Origin: Clostridiaceae bacterium
Lineage (GTDB): Bacteria; Bacillota; Clostridia; Oscillospirales; Acutalibacteraceae
Assembly (NCBI GenBank): GCA_016295355.1
Contig: JAEDLK010000007.1
Location: forward strand, 1-61,731
Direction of reading: 5' to 3'
DNA: 61,731 nucleotides
Shown here: one piece after another, positions 15,023-22,755 of the stretch
How positions within the stretch are numbered: the stretch's first letter is position 1
How the letters are laid out: every line of letters begins with the position of its first letter
Notes under the pieces: generated by a model
Seen by the model: only the letters and a program-made list of their open reading frames with translations
Told to the model about the DNA's origin: nothing
The model's database searches: none
Made by a program: the position numbers and the translations under genes

Positions 15023-16291
15023 TCAGCGCTCCTTAAAACGGTTACTGCGCACCGGATGACGCAGTTTTCTCAAAGCCTTGGCTTCAATCTGACGGATGCG
15101 TTCACGGGTAACATTGAACTCCAATCCGACTTCCTCCAAGGTATGGCAACGACCGTCCTGCAAGCCGAAACGCAAACGGATAACAGCCTCTTCACGGTCA
15201 GTCAAGGTCTTTAACACCCCGTCGATATCCTCGTTGGTGATGGTTTTCAGAGCCGCCTCATCGGGAGCCAGGGCATCCTCATCCCGAATAAAGTCCATCA
15301 AGCGGGAATCCTCCTCGGGACCGATGGGTGTTTCCATGGAAACCGGCTCTTGTGCCACCCTCATAATCTCACGCACGCGCTCCACCGGCATTTCCAGTTT
15401 CTCGGCCAGCATTTCCTCGGTGGGTTCATAGCCGTTTTCATGCAACAGTTGGCTTTGCAATCGCTTTAAGCGATTGATGATTTCAACCATATGAACCGGA
15501 ATACGAATGGTTCTGGCCTGATCGGCAATAGCTCTCGTGATAGCCTGGCGAATCCACCATGTGGCATAGGTTGAGAACTTAAAGCCCTTGGTATAGTCAA
15601 ACTTATCGACAGCCTTAATCAGACCGACATTGCCCTCCTGAATCAAATCCAAGAAATACATACCGCGACCGACATACTTTTTGGCGATACTGACCACCAG
15701 ACGCAGGTTTGCCTCGGCCAAACGGCGCTTGGCTTTTTCGTCGCCTTCGGCAATCTTGACCGCCAATTCAATCTCTTCATCCGAGGAAAGAAGCGGTACA
15801 CGGCCTATTTCTCTTAAATACACCTTAACCGGGTCGTCTAAGGAAATGTTGTCCAAGCTGTCATCCTCTTCAATGCGCTCAAGATCCATTTCCTCCAGTT
15901 TTAAGTCGTCATCGGTCGGCTCTTCTTCATAGTCGATGTCCAACAGGGCCGGTTCATCATACAAGCCTTCCAAATCATCCGGTGCATTTTCGATTTCATC
16001 AATCGAAGCCTCGGGAGCGCTGTCATCATGGAAGTCGTCTGTTTTTTCAGTAGTTGTATCCTCTTTCTTGACCTCCTGCTTTTGGGCCGCTTCGGCCGTT
16101 TCTTTCATAACCGTCGTCTTCTTGTTGGCTTTAGCCTCAGTGCTTGAGATCTCGTCGGCTTCCTTGGTCATTATAGGTTCACCCACCGATTCCGCCGCTT
16201 TTTTCTTGCTTGATTTCTTCTTGGCAGACTCCGTGCCTTCATCGGTCGGCAAAGCATTTTGATGATTTTCTGTCATTTTATTCTCTTCCAT
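15023..16291 (-). CDS. rpoD: RNA polymerase primary sigma factor (sigma-A/RpoD)
   Basis: A 422-residue sigma-70 factor with complete regions 1.2 to 4.2: DPVKVYLREIG (1.2), the 2.1-2.4 block containing DLIQEGNVGLIKAVDKFDY and TYATWWIRQAITRAI, region 3, and the 4.2 helix-turn-helix (TLEEVGLEFNVTRERIRQIE). The first 140 residues are not a normal region 1.1: they are a low-complexity stretch rich in Lys, Ala, Thr, Glu and Asp that ends in a strongly acidic segment. The ATG at 16291 begins 5 bases after the dnaG stop, with GGGAG upstream. dnaG-rpoD is the classic macromolecular synthesis operon order. Confidence 0.97.
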   Translation of the reverse strand: MEENKMTENHQNALPTDEGTESAKKKSSKKKAAESVGEPIMTKEADEISSTEAKANKKTTVMKETAEAAQKQEVKKEDTTTEKTDDFHDDSAPEASIDEIENAPDDLEGLYDEPALLDIDYEEEPTDDDLKLEEMDLERIEEDDSLDNISLDDPVKVYLREIGRVPLLSSDEEIELAVKIAEGDEKAKRRLAEANLRLVVSIAKKYVGRGMYFLDLIQEGNVGLIKAVDKFDYTKGFKFSTYATWWIRQAITRAIADQARTIRIPVHMVEIINRLKRLQSQLLHENGYEPTEEMLAEKLEMPVERVREIMRVAQEPVSMETPIGPEEDSRLMDFIRDEDALAPDEAALKTITNEDIDGVLKTLTDREEAVIRLRFGLQDGRCHTLEEVGLEFNVTRERIRQIEAKALRKLRHPVRSNRFKER

Positions 16292-16295
16292 CCTG

Positions 16296-18065
16296 TCAAT
16301 CTCCCTTTTTTGTTTCAATGATAGCCCGCATTTGGTTCTCCCAAGCGTCGCCGTCATCCTCTCCCGTATTGTTAAAGAGGGCTTCCTCTTTTAACACCTT
16401 AATGCTGTCCCGCAGGGTTTCATCCGCATGGCTGGCGGCCTTAACGCTGTTTTGCAGTGAAACGGCATACCCCATTTCCGCCGCAGACAATGATTGCCCC
16501 AGCAACGAAAGATCTGCTGTTTCCTGTTGCTCCAACAATTCACACAGCAAGCGGTACAACCGTCGGTTCAATTCGGTCACAAACAGTGACTCAGGTAATT
16601 GCGCCCGACAAACCCCGTACAAATCGGGATGCTGTAAAAGAACCGCCAAAACCGTTTCCTCGGCCACTGCCGCCTTTTTGTGAAACCGCTTTTGCGGATT
16701 GATATCATTTTGACTGTAACGAGGCGAAATCACCCGTTCAATCTGCTTTTTTTCCTGTTGCTTGGCCTCTTTTCTTCGCATATCCTCAATGGTAGCCATC
16801 AGAGCATTTTTGGCGATACCAAACCGTTCGGATAACTTACCGGCATAATAATCCTCGGTCATCCGATCCGATACCTCTGCCAAAATAGCCGCCGCCCGAC
16901 GCAAATACTGCAGTTTTCCGTCGTCGGTTTGCGTATCCAGTCCCTGTTCGGCATTCAGTAGCTTGTACTCCATATCGCTGATGGCACCGTTTAGCAAAGC
17001 CTCAAATTTCTCCGGCGAATTCTTTTTAATATACTCGTCGGGATCTTTACCGTCCGGCAAAACCAACACCCGTATGGGCATTCCGGAATTCTTCAGCGTT
17101 TCAAGAGCCCGTTTGACAGCCTTTTGACCGGCGGCATCGGAGTCCAGCGTGATGACGATTTCTTTGGTATAGCGACTGAGCAGTCTGGCCTGCTCCAAGG
17201 TAAAGGCCGTGCCAAGTGCCGCCACCGTATTGGGAAAACCGGCTTGATGTAACGACACCACATCCATGTTTCCCTCCACCAAAATCACCCGTTCGGCACA
17301 GTGATTTTTGGCAAAGTTGAACCCGTAAAGGTTCTCGCCCTTTTTATAAACCGGCGTTTCGGAGGAGTTGATATACTTTCCGGCCGCCTTAGTATCTCCC
17401 GGCCGCTGACGGGCACTAAAAGCCACGACATTCCCCCGCACATTGATGATCGGAAAAACCACCCGGTTGCGAAACCTGTCATAATAGGTGCCCCGACTGC
17501 TTTTGGAAATGACATTGGCCTGCAACAAATCGGACACCGAAAAGCCCTTGGCGGTCAAATGCCGATACAAAGAATCCCATGAATCCGGCGCACAGCCCAG
17601 TCCGAAATGCCGAATAGTGGCCACCGTTAACCCACGGCCGGTCAGATACTCCATCGCCCATCGGCCGGCGTCACTCATTAAAATCTGATGATAAAAACGA
17701 GCTGTTTCCCGGTTGATGGCCAAAATGGTGGTTTTTAATTTCTGATATGAATCATCCATACCCTTTTCGGGAATGGATACCCCACTGCGGTCGGCCAACA
17801 ACCGAACGGCCTCGATATAGTCCAAATTTTCAATCAACCCCGTAAAGGTGAAGATATCACCGCCGGTACCGCAACCAAAACAGTAAAAGGAACCGTTTTC
17901 GGGATAAACGGTGAAAGAAGGCGTCTTTTCATTGTGAAACGGACATAGTCCCACCAAATTTTTGCCGCGCCGTTTCAGTTGCACATAAGGGCTGATAACC
18001 GATTCAATATCGTTTTTATACTTAATTTCAGCAATGACCTCGGGTGGAATGGCCAACAAAAACAC
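16296..18065 (-). CDS. dnaG: DNA primase
   Basis: A 589-residue primase. An N-terminal CHC2 zinc-binding domain (about 35-100; CPFHNEKTPSF and YCFGCG) reads the template. The Toprim catalytic domain holds the acidic residues (VILVEGNMDVVSLHQAG and ITLDSDAAGQKA, about 265-320). The C-terminal part (about 440-589) binds the DnaB helicase, whose gene lies at the far right of the window. It makes RNA primers at replication forks. It heads the rpoD operon. Confidence 0.97.
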   Translation of the reverse strand: MFLLAIPPEVIAEIKYKNDIESVISPYVQLKRRGKNLVGLCPFHNEKTPSFTVYPENGSFYCFGCGTGGDIFTFTGLIENLDYIEAVRLLADRSGVSIPEKGMDDSYQKLKTTILAINRETARFYHQILMSDAGRWAMEYLTGRGLTVATIRHFGLGCAPDSWDSLYRHLTAKGFSVSDLLQANVISKSSRGTYYDRFRNRVVFPIINVRGNVVAFSARQRPGDTKAAGKYINSSETPVYKKGENLYGFNFAKNHCAERVILVEGNMDVVSLHQAGFPNTVAALGTAFTLEQARLLSRYTKEIVITLDSDAAGQKAVKRALETLKNSGMPIRVLVLPDGKDPDEYIKKNSPEKFEALLNGAISDMEYKLLNAEQGLDTQTDDGKLQYLRRAAAILAEVSDRMTEDYYAGKLSERFGIAKNALMATIEDMRRKEAKQQEKKQIERVISPRYSQNDINPQKRFHKKAAVAEETVLAVLLQHPDLYGVCRAQLPESLFVTELNRRLYRLLCELLEQQETADLSLLGQSLSAAEMGYAVSLQNSVKAASHADETLRDSIKVLKEEALFNNTGEDDGDAWENQMRAIIETKKGD

Positions 18066-18105
18066 CCTCCTTTCCTCTATTATATGTTATTTTTCAAAAA
18101 AGCCG

Positions 18106-19104
18106 TTACAGCTTCCAAGAACCCGGCACAAAAATATCCTCAAAGCACACCACGGCATAGTGGTCGGTCATACCGGCAATATAATCCGTCACTGCTCGTT
18201 CGGTTCCCTGTCGCTCGGCAATCACAGCATATTCCTGCGGCAAAAGGGACGGGTTTGCCACATAATGGTCATAAAGCCCCTTCACCAATCCGTACACCTT
18301 AGTTTCCTCATGCTTAGCTACCGGATTACGGTAAACCGAATCAAACAAAAAACCATGCAACCGTTCAAAGCATTCCTGTGTTTTCTCGTCCATACGAATA
18401 TCATCCACGCTGTTTTCAACCACACTGGTCACCATCGTGGTAATGCGATTGCTTTTGGTATCACCCAAATAGGCCCGCAAATCAGCCGGAATATCGGTTT
18501 CGGCGATCACACCGGCCCGTACGGCATCATCAATATCATGATTAATGTAGGCGATTCTGTCGGAAATCCGTACCACGCGACCCTCCAGCGTAGCGGCCTG
18601 CCGCCCCTTGGTGTGACAAAGAATCCCATCCAACACCTCGGCGGTCAAATTCAACCCCTTACCCTCGTTTTCCAGCACCTCACACACTCGAACACTTTGT
18701 TCGTAATGCGTAAAGCCAAAAGGAGTCAGGCTGTCCAGCGCCCGTTCCCCGGCGTGACCGAACGGTGTGTGCCCTAAATCATGCCCAAGGGCTATGGCCT
18801 CTGTCAAATCTTCATTCAATCGTAAGGCCCTTGCAATGGTACGCGCAATTTGAGCCACCTCTAATGTGTGCGTTAAGCGGGTGCGATAATGGTCGGATTC
18901 GGGAGATAAAAACACCTGCGTTTTATGCTTCAAACGACGAAACGATTTACAATGAATAATCCGATCCCGATCCCGCTGAAAGCAGGTTCGCAAAGCATCC
19001 TCCGGTTCGGGCACAGCCCGACCGCGACTTTCATCACTGCACACAGCACAGGTGGATAAGAGCTGATGCTCCTGCTGTTGTGTTCGCAAACGAATGTTAT
19101 CCAC
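18106..19104 (-). CDS. dGTPase-like HD domain triphosphohydrolase
   Basis: A 332-residue protein with the HD metal-binding residues of deoxynucleotide triphosphohydrolases: RLTHTLEVAQIARTIARAL (first His), ALGHDLGHTPFGHAGE (HD pair) and a later RISDRIAYINHDIDDA block (third Asp). The N-terminal DRDRIIHCKSFRRLKHKTQV motif is typical of the family. It hydrolyses dNTPs to nucleoside and tripolyphosphate, affecting nucleotide pools. A short hydrophilic N-terminal extension holds a CAVC pair. It lies 40 bp upstream of dnaG. Confidence 0.9.
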   Translation of the reverse strand: MDNIRLRTQQQEHQLLSTCAVCSDESRGRAVPEPEDALRTCFQRDRDRIIHCKSFRRLKHKTQVFLSPESDHYRTRLTHTLEVAQIARTIARALRLNEDLTEAIALGHDLGHTPFGHAGERALDSLTPFGFTHYEQSVRVCEVLENEGKGLNLTAEVLDGILCHTKGRQAATLEGRVVRISDRIAYINHDIDDAVRAGVIAETDIPADLRAYLGDTKSNRITTMVTSVVENSVDDIRMDEKTQECFERLHGFLFDSVYRNPVAKHEETKVYGLVKGLYDHYVANPSLLPQEYAVIAERQGTERAVTDYIAGMTDHYAVVCFEDIFVPGSWKL

Positions 19105-19182
19105 AGAAACCCTCCCATCGGCAGCATCTACTTATATATACGCAAAAAACCGGTTAAAACCTTTTTTATCCCCAAAATATGC

Positions 19183-19812
19183 TCAACTTTTCACAGGAGC
19201 AAACGCTTCACCCTCCGGAATAGCCGTTAACTGACCGCCTGAACGTTCGGTCAGTGCCAACGAAAAGGCCTCAACCTTCGGCCTTGGCAAAGAAAAATGC
19301 ACCATGACCTTTTCGCCGAAAGTGACCTCCCCTTGACTGCCCCCACACTCCTCAATAAGTGCCATTAGGGAACTATGAAAGGCATAGTCGCACACCACAC
19401 AAAGACTTTGACAGCGAACAAACCGCACCACCTGGGCATGGGCCATACAGTCCTTGGCGGCGGCACCGTAAGCATGGCACAAACCGCCCGTCCCCAGTAG
19501 CACCCCACCGAAATAACGAGTTACCACTAGACAAACATCGGTCAGTCCGGCACCGCTGATCACATCAAAAACAGGCTTTCCGGCCGTCCCGTGCGGTTCT
19601 CCGTCATCCGAAAAGCGGGACAGTCCATCCTGCTTGATGCGATACGCATGAACATGATGGCGGGCATCATTCAATTCCCGCCTAATCTGTTCAATAACGG
19701 TTCTGGCTTCGGCCTCACTATGCACCGGTACCAGTTTGGCCAAAAAACGAGACCGTTTTTCTTCATAGTACCCCTCGGCCGGGTGCAAAACGGAAAGATA
19801 CCCTGTTTCCAT
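19183..19812 (-). CDS. YigZ/IMPACT family protein
   Basis: A 209-residue protein with an N-terminal IMPACT domain (KRSRFLAKLVPV near the start, then DARHHVHAYRI, FSDDGEPHGTAGKPV and VVTRYFGGVLLGTGGL) and a C-terminal ferredoxin-fold DUF1949 domain (about 140-205). These proteins are widespread; a link to translation regulation is known for the eukaryotic relative, but the bacterial role is unproven. It lies between rpmE and the dGTPase gene, with its own ribosome site (GGGAGCG). Confidence 0.88.
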   Translation of the reverse strand: METGYLSVLHPAEGYYEEKRSRFLAKLVPVHSEAEARTVIEQIRRELNDARHHVHAYRIKQDGLSRFSDDGEPHGTAGKPVFDVISGAGLTDVCLVVTRYFGGVLLGTGGLCHAYGAAAKDCMAHAQVVRFVRCQSLCVVCDYAFHSSLMALIEECGGSQGEVTFGEKVMVHFSLPRPKVEAFSLALTERSGGQLTAIPEGEAFAPVKS

Positions 19813-19831
19813 GGGGACGCTCCCTTCACCG

Positions 19832-19871
19832 AAAAATAGAAAAAGAAAACCGCAACCAACAGGCTGCGGTT
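19832..19871 (-). terminator. Intrinsic terminator of rpmE
   Basis: Arms AACCGCA and TGCGGTT (19848-19871) followed on the minus strand by TTCTTTTTCTATTTTT. Confidence 0.7.
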
Positions 19872-19878
19872 CCCGAAA

Positions 19879-20076
19879 TTATAAGCCGTAACGCTTTCTG
19901 AACTTGTCAACACGTCCGCCGGTATCAACCAACTTCTGCTTACCGGTAAAAAACGGATGACACTTTGAACAGATATCCAAATGAATATCTTTCTTGGTAG
20001 AACGAGTTTCAAACTCAGCACCGCATGCGCATTTAATGACGACCTTTTCGTACTGCGGATGGATCGCTTCCTTCAT
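19879..20076 (-). CDS. rpmE: 50S ribosomal protein L31 (zinc type)
   Basis: A 65-residue protein starting MKEAIHPQYEKV, with paired cysteines in IKCACGAEF and DICSKCHPFFTG, the zinc-binding form of L31. L31 sits in a bridge between ribosomal subunits. It has its own promoter and terminator. Length and motifs are standard. Confidence 0.96.
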   Translation of the reverse strand: MKEAIHPQYEKVVIKCACGAEFETRSTKKDIHLDICSKCHPFFTGKQKLVDTGGRVDKFRKRYGL

Positions 20077-20113
20077 CGTTTGTCACCCCTTTCGGAAATT
20101 CGATAACAACGAT

Positions 20114-20142
20114 ATGTTACCACACTTGAAAGCAAAATGCAA
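20114..20142 (-). promoter_or_regulatory. Sigma-A promoter of rpmE
   Basis: Minus strand TTGCAT (20137-20142), 17 bp, TAACAT (20114-20119); AAAGGGGTG ribosome site follows. Confidence 0.55.
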
Positions 20143-20151
20143 GGATTATTT

Positions 20152-20742
20152 TCAATTTTCGAGAATTTTTTTCAAATCCTCATACCATTCCACGGTCTTA
20201 AAAGCCATTTTGTAGTTTCGACTGTTTTCTGCCACCGTCGCACTGTCCTCATTAACCGCCGTATCCAACCGACAGGACGGTGACACGCACACCGCCGGAA
20301 ACAGCACGCACCACCAGTTTTTTCCATTCGCCTTGCCCAATGTCACACGCAGGGAAGAATAGGTGCCGGCCGGTAAAGTAAAGGTATCGTATTCTCGGTT
20401 TTCAAAGTAGGCCGGGCCGACCGAAACGCCGACATCATAGGTTAATCCGTTTTCACGCAAAACCGACTCGGCCGTCTGCCTAAAATCCGATAAATGCTCA
20501 TTGGCTGTCGATATGGCCGTTTGCTCATCGGGACATGCACTGAACAAATCGCCGTACTGATGGAGAATCGCATCTCTTACCTTTAATTTGACGGCTTGGT
20601 CTGCCGGTTCATCGCTGTTGGCCACGATATGCAGGCGGAACACATGACTGCGAAGGTCATCGCACAACGCATCAAACCGTGCCATACTCAAGCACACAGC
20701 CGCCACCAAACCGAATAACAATGCCAAATGTATTTTTTTCAT
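20152..20742 (-). CDS. spoIIR: Stage II sporulation protein R
   Basis: A 196-residue secreted protein. After an N-terminal signal segment (about 5-22) comes the family motif SHVFRLHIVANSDEPADQAV, LKVRDAIL and later RVTLGKANGKNWWCVLFPAVC. SpoIIR is made in the forespore under sigma-F and crosses to the intermembrane space, where it triggers SpoIIGA to process pro-sigma-E in the mother cell. It follows ispE by about 50 bp. The ribosome site AAGGGAGG lies inside a perfect 8-bp hairpin, so its translation may be controlled. Confidence 0.92.
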   Translation of the reverse strand: MKKIHLALLFGLVAAVCLSMARFDALCDDLRSHVFRLHIVANSDEPADQAVKLKVRDAILHQYGDLFSACPDEQTAISTANEHLSDFRQTAESVLRENGLTYDVGVSVGPAYFENREYDTFTLPAGTYSSLRVTLGKANGKNWWCVLFPAVCVSPSCRLDTAVNEDSATVAENSRNYKMAFKTVEWYEDLKKILEN

Positions 20743-20750
20743 AAAAGCTG

Positions 20751-20772
20751 CCTCCCTTGGTTTTCAAGGGAG
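20751..20772 (-). promoter_or_regulatory. Hairpin covering the spoIIR ribosome site
   Basis: Minus strand CTCCCTTG-AAAAC-CAAGGGAG (20752-20772). The second arm includes most of AAGGGAGG (20751-20758), which lies 8 bases before the spoIIR ATG. No T-run follows, so it is not a normal terminator. Confidence 0.55.
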
Positions 20773-20795
20773 ATTGTGGACCAAAAGGCAAGGTC

Positions 20796-21656
20796 TTATT
20801 CAAACACAATCGCTTTTTCTTCGGTTTGAGCCAAATAAACCTCAAATCCGGCCTGCCCAATGGCGGTTTTGGCCGACTCAGCCTGTTCTTTGTGGTCAAA
20901 TATTCCGTAAAAGATCGGACCGCTCCCCGTCAAGCATACCGCCTTTGCCCCCTGCTCATGAAGGAAAGCCGATGCACGGCGATCGGGATAAACCGCCAGA
21001 AAATCATTTGACAGGTTTTCGCACAAGGCGTCAAGGTCATCGTTATTCAATGCCTCAACCACCGCCTGTGTAGCCGGTTGTTTGTCTTTATGTTTCATTC
21101 GCTCGTCTAAAAGAGCATACATATGACCGGTTGATGGCTTTTGTCCGCCTCGCACCAACACAAACCAGCAAGGCGGCATGGGCCTAACCGGCTCCACTAA
21201 TTCGCCGATTCCCTGCACCCGGGCGGTACAGCCCAACAAAAAATACGGCACATCAGCGCCTAAATTCAGCCCAAGCTCGCACAGCGCCTCATGACTTAAC
21301 GGATTGGCGCAAAGCCGATTGAGTGCCAAAAGCACCCCGGCGGCATCGGCACTGCCGCCGCCCATTCCGGCCGTCATGGGAATTCCCTTATGAAGATCAA
21401 CCGTCACCTTTGCACTTAGTCCGGTTCTCTCTAAAAAGTCAGCTGCCGCCCGATAGCACAGATTGTCTTCATTGTCGGGACCCTTGTCACACAGAACCCG
21501 AATGCCCTGTCCGGCCTTCAAAGATACCGTCATGGTATCAAACAGCCCCACCGGTTGCAGTACGCTGTCCAGCGTATGATACCCGTCCTCTCTGCGTCCT
21601 GTGACATCCAACGATATATTTACCTTGGCGCAAATGCGTAATGTTACCTGCATCAT
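20796..21656 (-). CDS. ispE: 4-diphosphocytidyl-2-C-methyl-D-erythritol kinase
   Basis: A 286-residue GHMP kinase. The substrate-binding start (AKVNISLDVTGRREDGYHTL) and the phosphate-binding loop PMTAGMGGGSADAAGVLLAL are both clear, and the third GHMP motif is VCLTGSGPIFYGIF. It phosphorylates CDP-methylerythritol in the MEP route to isoprenoids. It heads a unit with spoIIR downstream and has a good sigma-A promoter. Confidence 0.95.
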   Translation of the reverse strand: MMQVTLRICAKVNISLDVTGRREDGYHTLDSVLQPVGLFDTMTVSLKAGQGIRVLCDKGPDNEDNLCYRAAADFLERTGLSAKVTVDLHKGIPMTAGMGGGSADAAGVLLALNRLCANPLSHEALCELGLNLGADVPYFLLGCTARVQGIGELVEPVRPMPPCWFVLVRGGQKPSTGHMYALLDERMKHKDKQPATQAVVEALNNDDLDALCENLSNDFLAVYPDRRASAFLHEQGAKAVCLTGSGPIFYGIFDHKEQAESAKTAIGQAGFEVYLAQTEEKAIVFE

Positions 21657-21691
21657 ATACCTCTTTTTCTGTTGTTACGGTTCTTTTTATC

Positions 21692-21720
21692 ATTATAAAA
21701 GATTTATCGATCTTTTGCAA
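21692..21720 (-). promoter_or_regulatory. Sigma-A promoter of ispE
   Basis: Minus strand TTGCAA (21715-21720), 17 bp, TATAAT (21692-21697). Confidence 0.7.
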
Positions 21721-21746
21721 CATAAAGCAGAACACACGGTTTTTTC

Positions 21747-21775
21747 TTGCTTTTTGGATAGCTTCTTGCTATAAT
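21747..21775 (+). promoter_or_regulatory. Sigma-A promoter of the PHP-GH3 unit
   Basis: TTGCTT (21747-21752), 17 bp, TATAAT (21770-21775). It is back to back with the ispE promoter. Confidence 0.65.
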
Positions 21776-21800
21776 TAAGGAAACCATAATGGAGGCATTT

Positions 21801-22679
21801 ATGTGGATTGACAAAACAGGAAACGTGTGGTATAAAGGCAATCTTCATTTACACACAACCGCCTCTGACGGTGTGTTAAGTGAAGCCGAGGTCATCAAAA
21901 AGTATAAGGCGACCGGGTACGATTTTATCGCCGTTACCGACCATTGGAAACACCATGAAACCACGCAAAACACCGACCTTTTGATACTCTCCGGGTGCGA
22001 ATACGACTTTCATAAAACCGTCAGAGAAGGCATTTTTCATATTCTTTCACTGGGGGCCGATCACGCCCCTGCCGTCACCCGTAAAAGCACGGCAAATGAC
22101 TGCATCCGTGCCATTCACGAAGCCGGCGGCTTGGCTTGCCTGGCGCACCCAGCCTGGAGCTTAAATACCACAGAACAAATAAAGAGCCTTTCGGGCATCG
22201 ATTTCACAGAGATTTTTAACTCTATATCCGATTTTCCCTTTAACGCCCGTCCCGACAGCTCGTTGCTGGTGGATATGTTGGCCGGCGAAGGCATTTATCT
22301 GCCGTTGGCGGCGAGTGATGATGCCCATTTTTACACAGAAAGCGACAGTTGTCGCAGCTTTGTGATGGTACAGGCCGACAGGCTTGATCGAGAATCAATT
22401 CTGGGCGCCTTGCGTAAGGGACAGTTCTTTTCCAGTCAAGGACCTATGCTTCAAACAGCGTATGACGGTGAAGCAATCACCGTCACCACCGATCCTGTCG
22501 AACGAATCGTTTATTATTCCGATGCTGTTTGGTCTCCGCACCGTTGCGACACCGGCAAAAACCTGACCCAAGGCGTTTATAAACCGGCACCTCACGAAAC
22601 CTTTTTGCGCGTGGAGGTTTGCGATACCATTGGTCGCCGTGCCTGGTCACAAATTATACCGCTGACCAAGGCGATTTGA
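21801..22679 (+). CDS. PHP domain metal-dependent phosphoesterase
   Basis: A 292-residue protein with the PHP metal-binding motifs: GNLHLHTTASDG near the start, AVTDHWKHH near residue 48, a central histidine in LAHPAW and the final DAH in AASDDAHFY. The C-terminal 75 residues form a separate beta-rich part. PHP enzymes hydrolyse phosphoester bonds; the substrate here is unknown. The ATG at 21801 has GGAGG 6 bases upstream; an earlier in-frame ATG includes that ribosome site. It is followed by a GH3 gene 76 bp later, which hints at a role in sugar-derived substrates. Confidence 0.85.
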   Translation: MWIDKTGNVWYKGNLHLHTTASDGVLSEAEVIKKYKATGYDFIAVTDHWKHHETTQNTDLLILSGCEYDFHKTVREGIFHILSLGADHAPAVTRKSTANDCIRAIHEAGGLACLAHPAWSLNTTEQIKSLSGIDFTEIFNSISDFPFNARPDSSLLVDMLAGEGIYLPLAASDDAHFYTESDSCRSFVMVQADRLDRESILGALRKGQFFSSQGPMLQTAYDGEAITVTTDPVERIVYYSDAVWSPHRCDTGKNLTQGVYKPAPHETFLRVEVCDTIGRRAWSQIIPLTKAI

Positions 22680-22755
22680 ACCGTTATAGCAGGCAATTTC
22701 TTGTCTTTTTATCATATCCGGCCAATTCAGAAAAATCAAATGGAGGTTGAGCATT

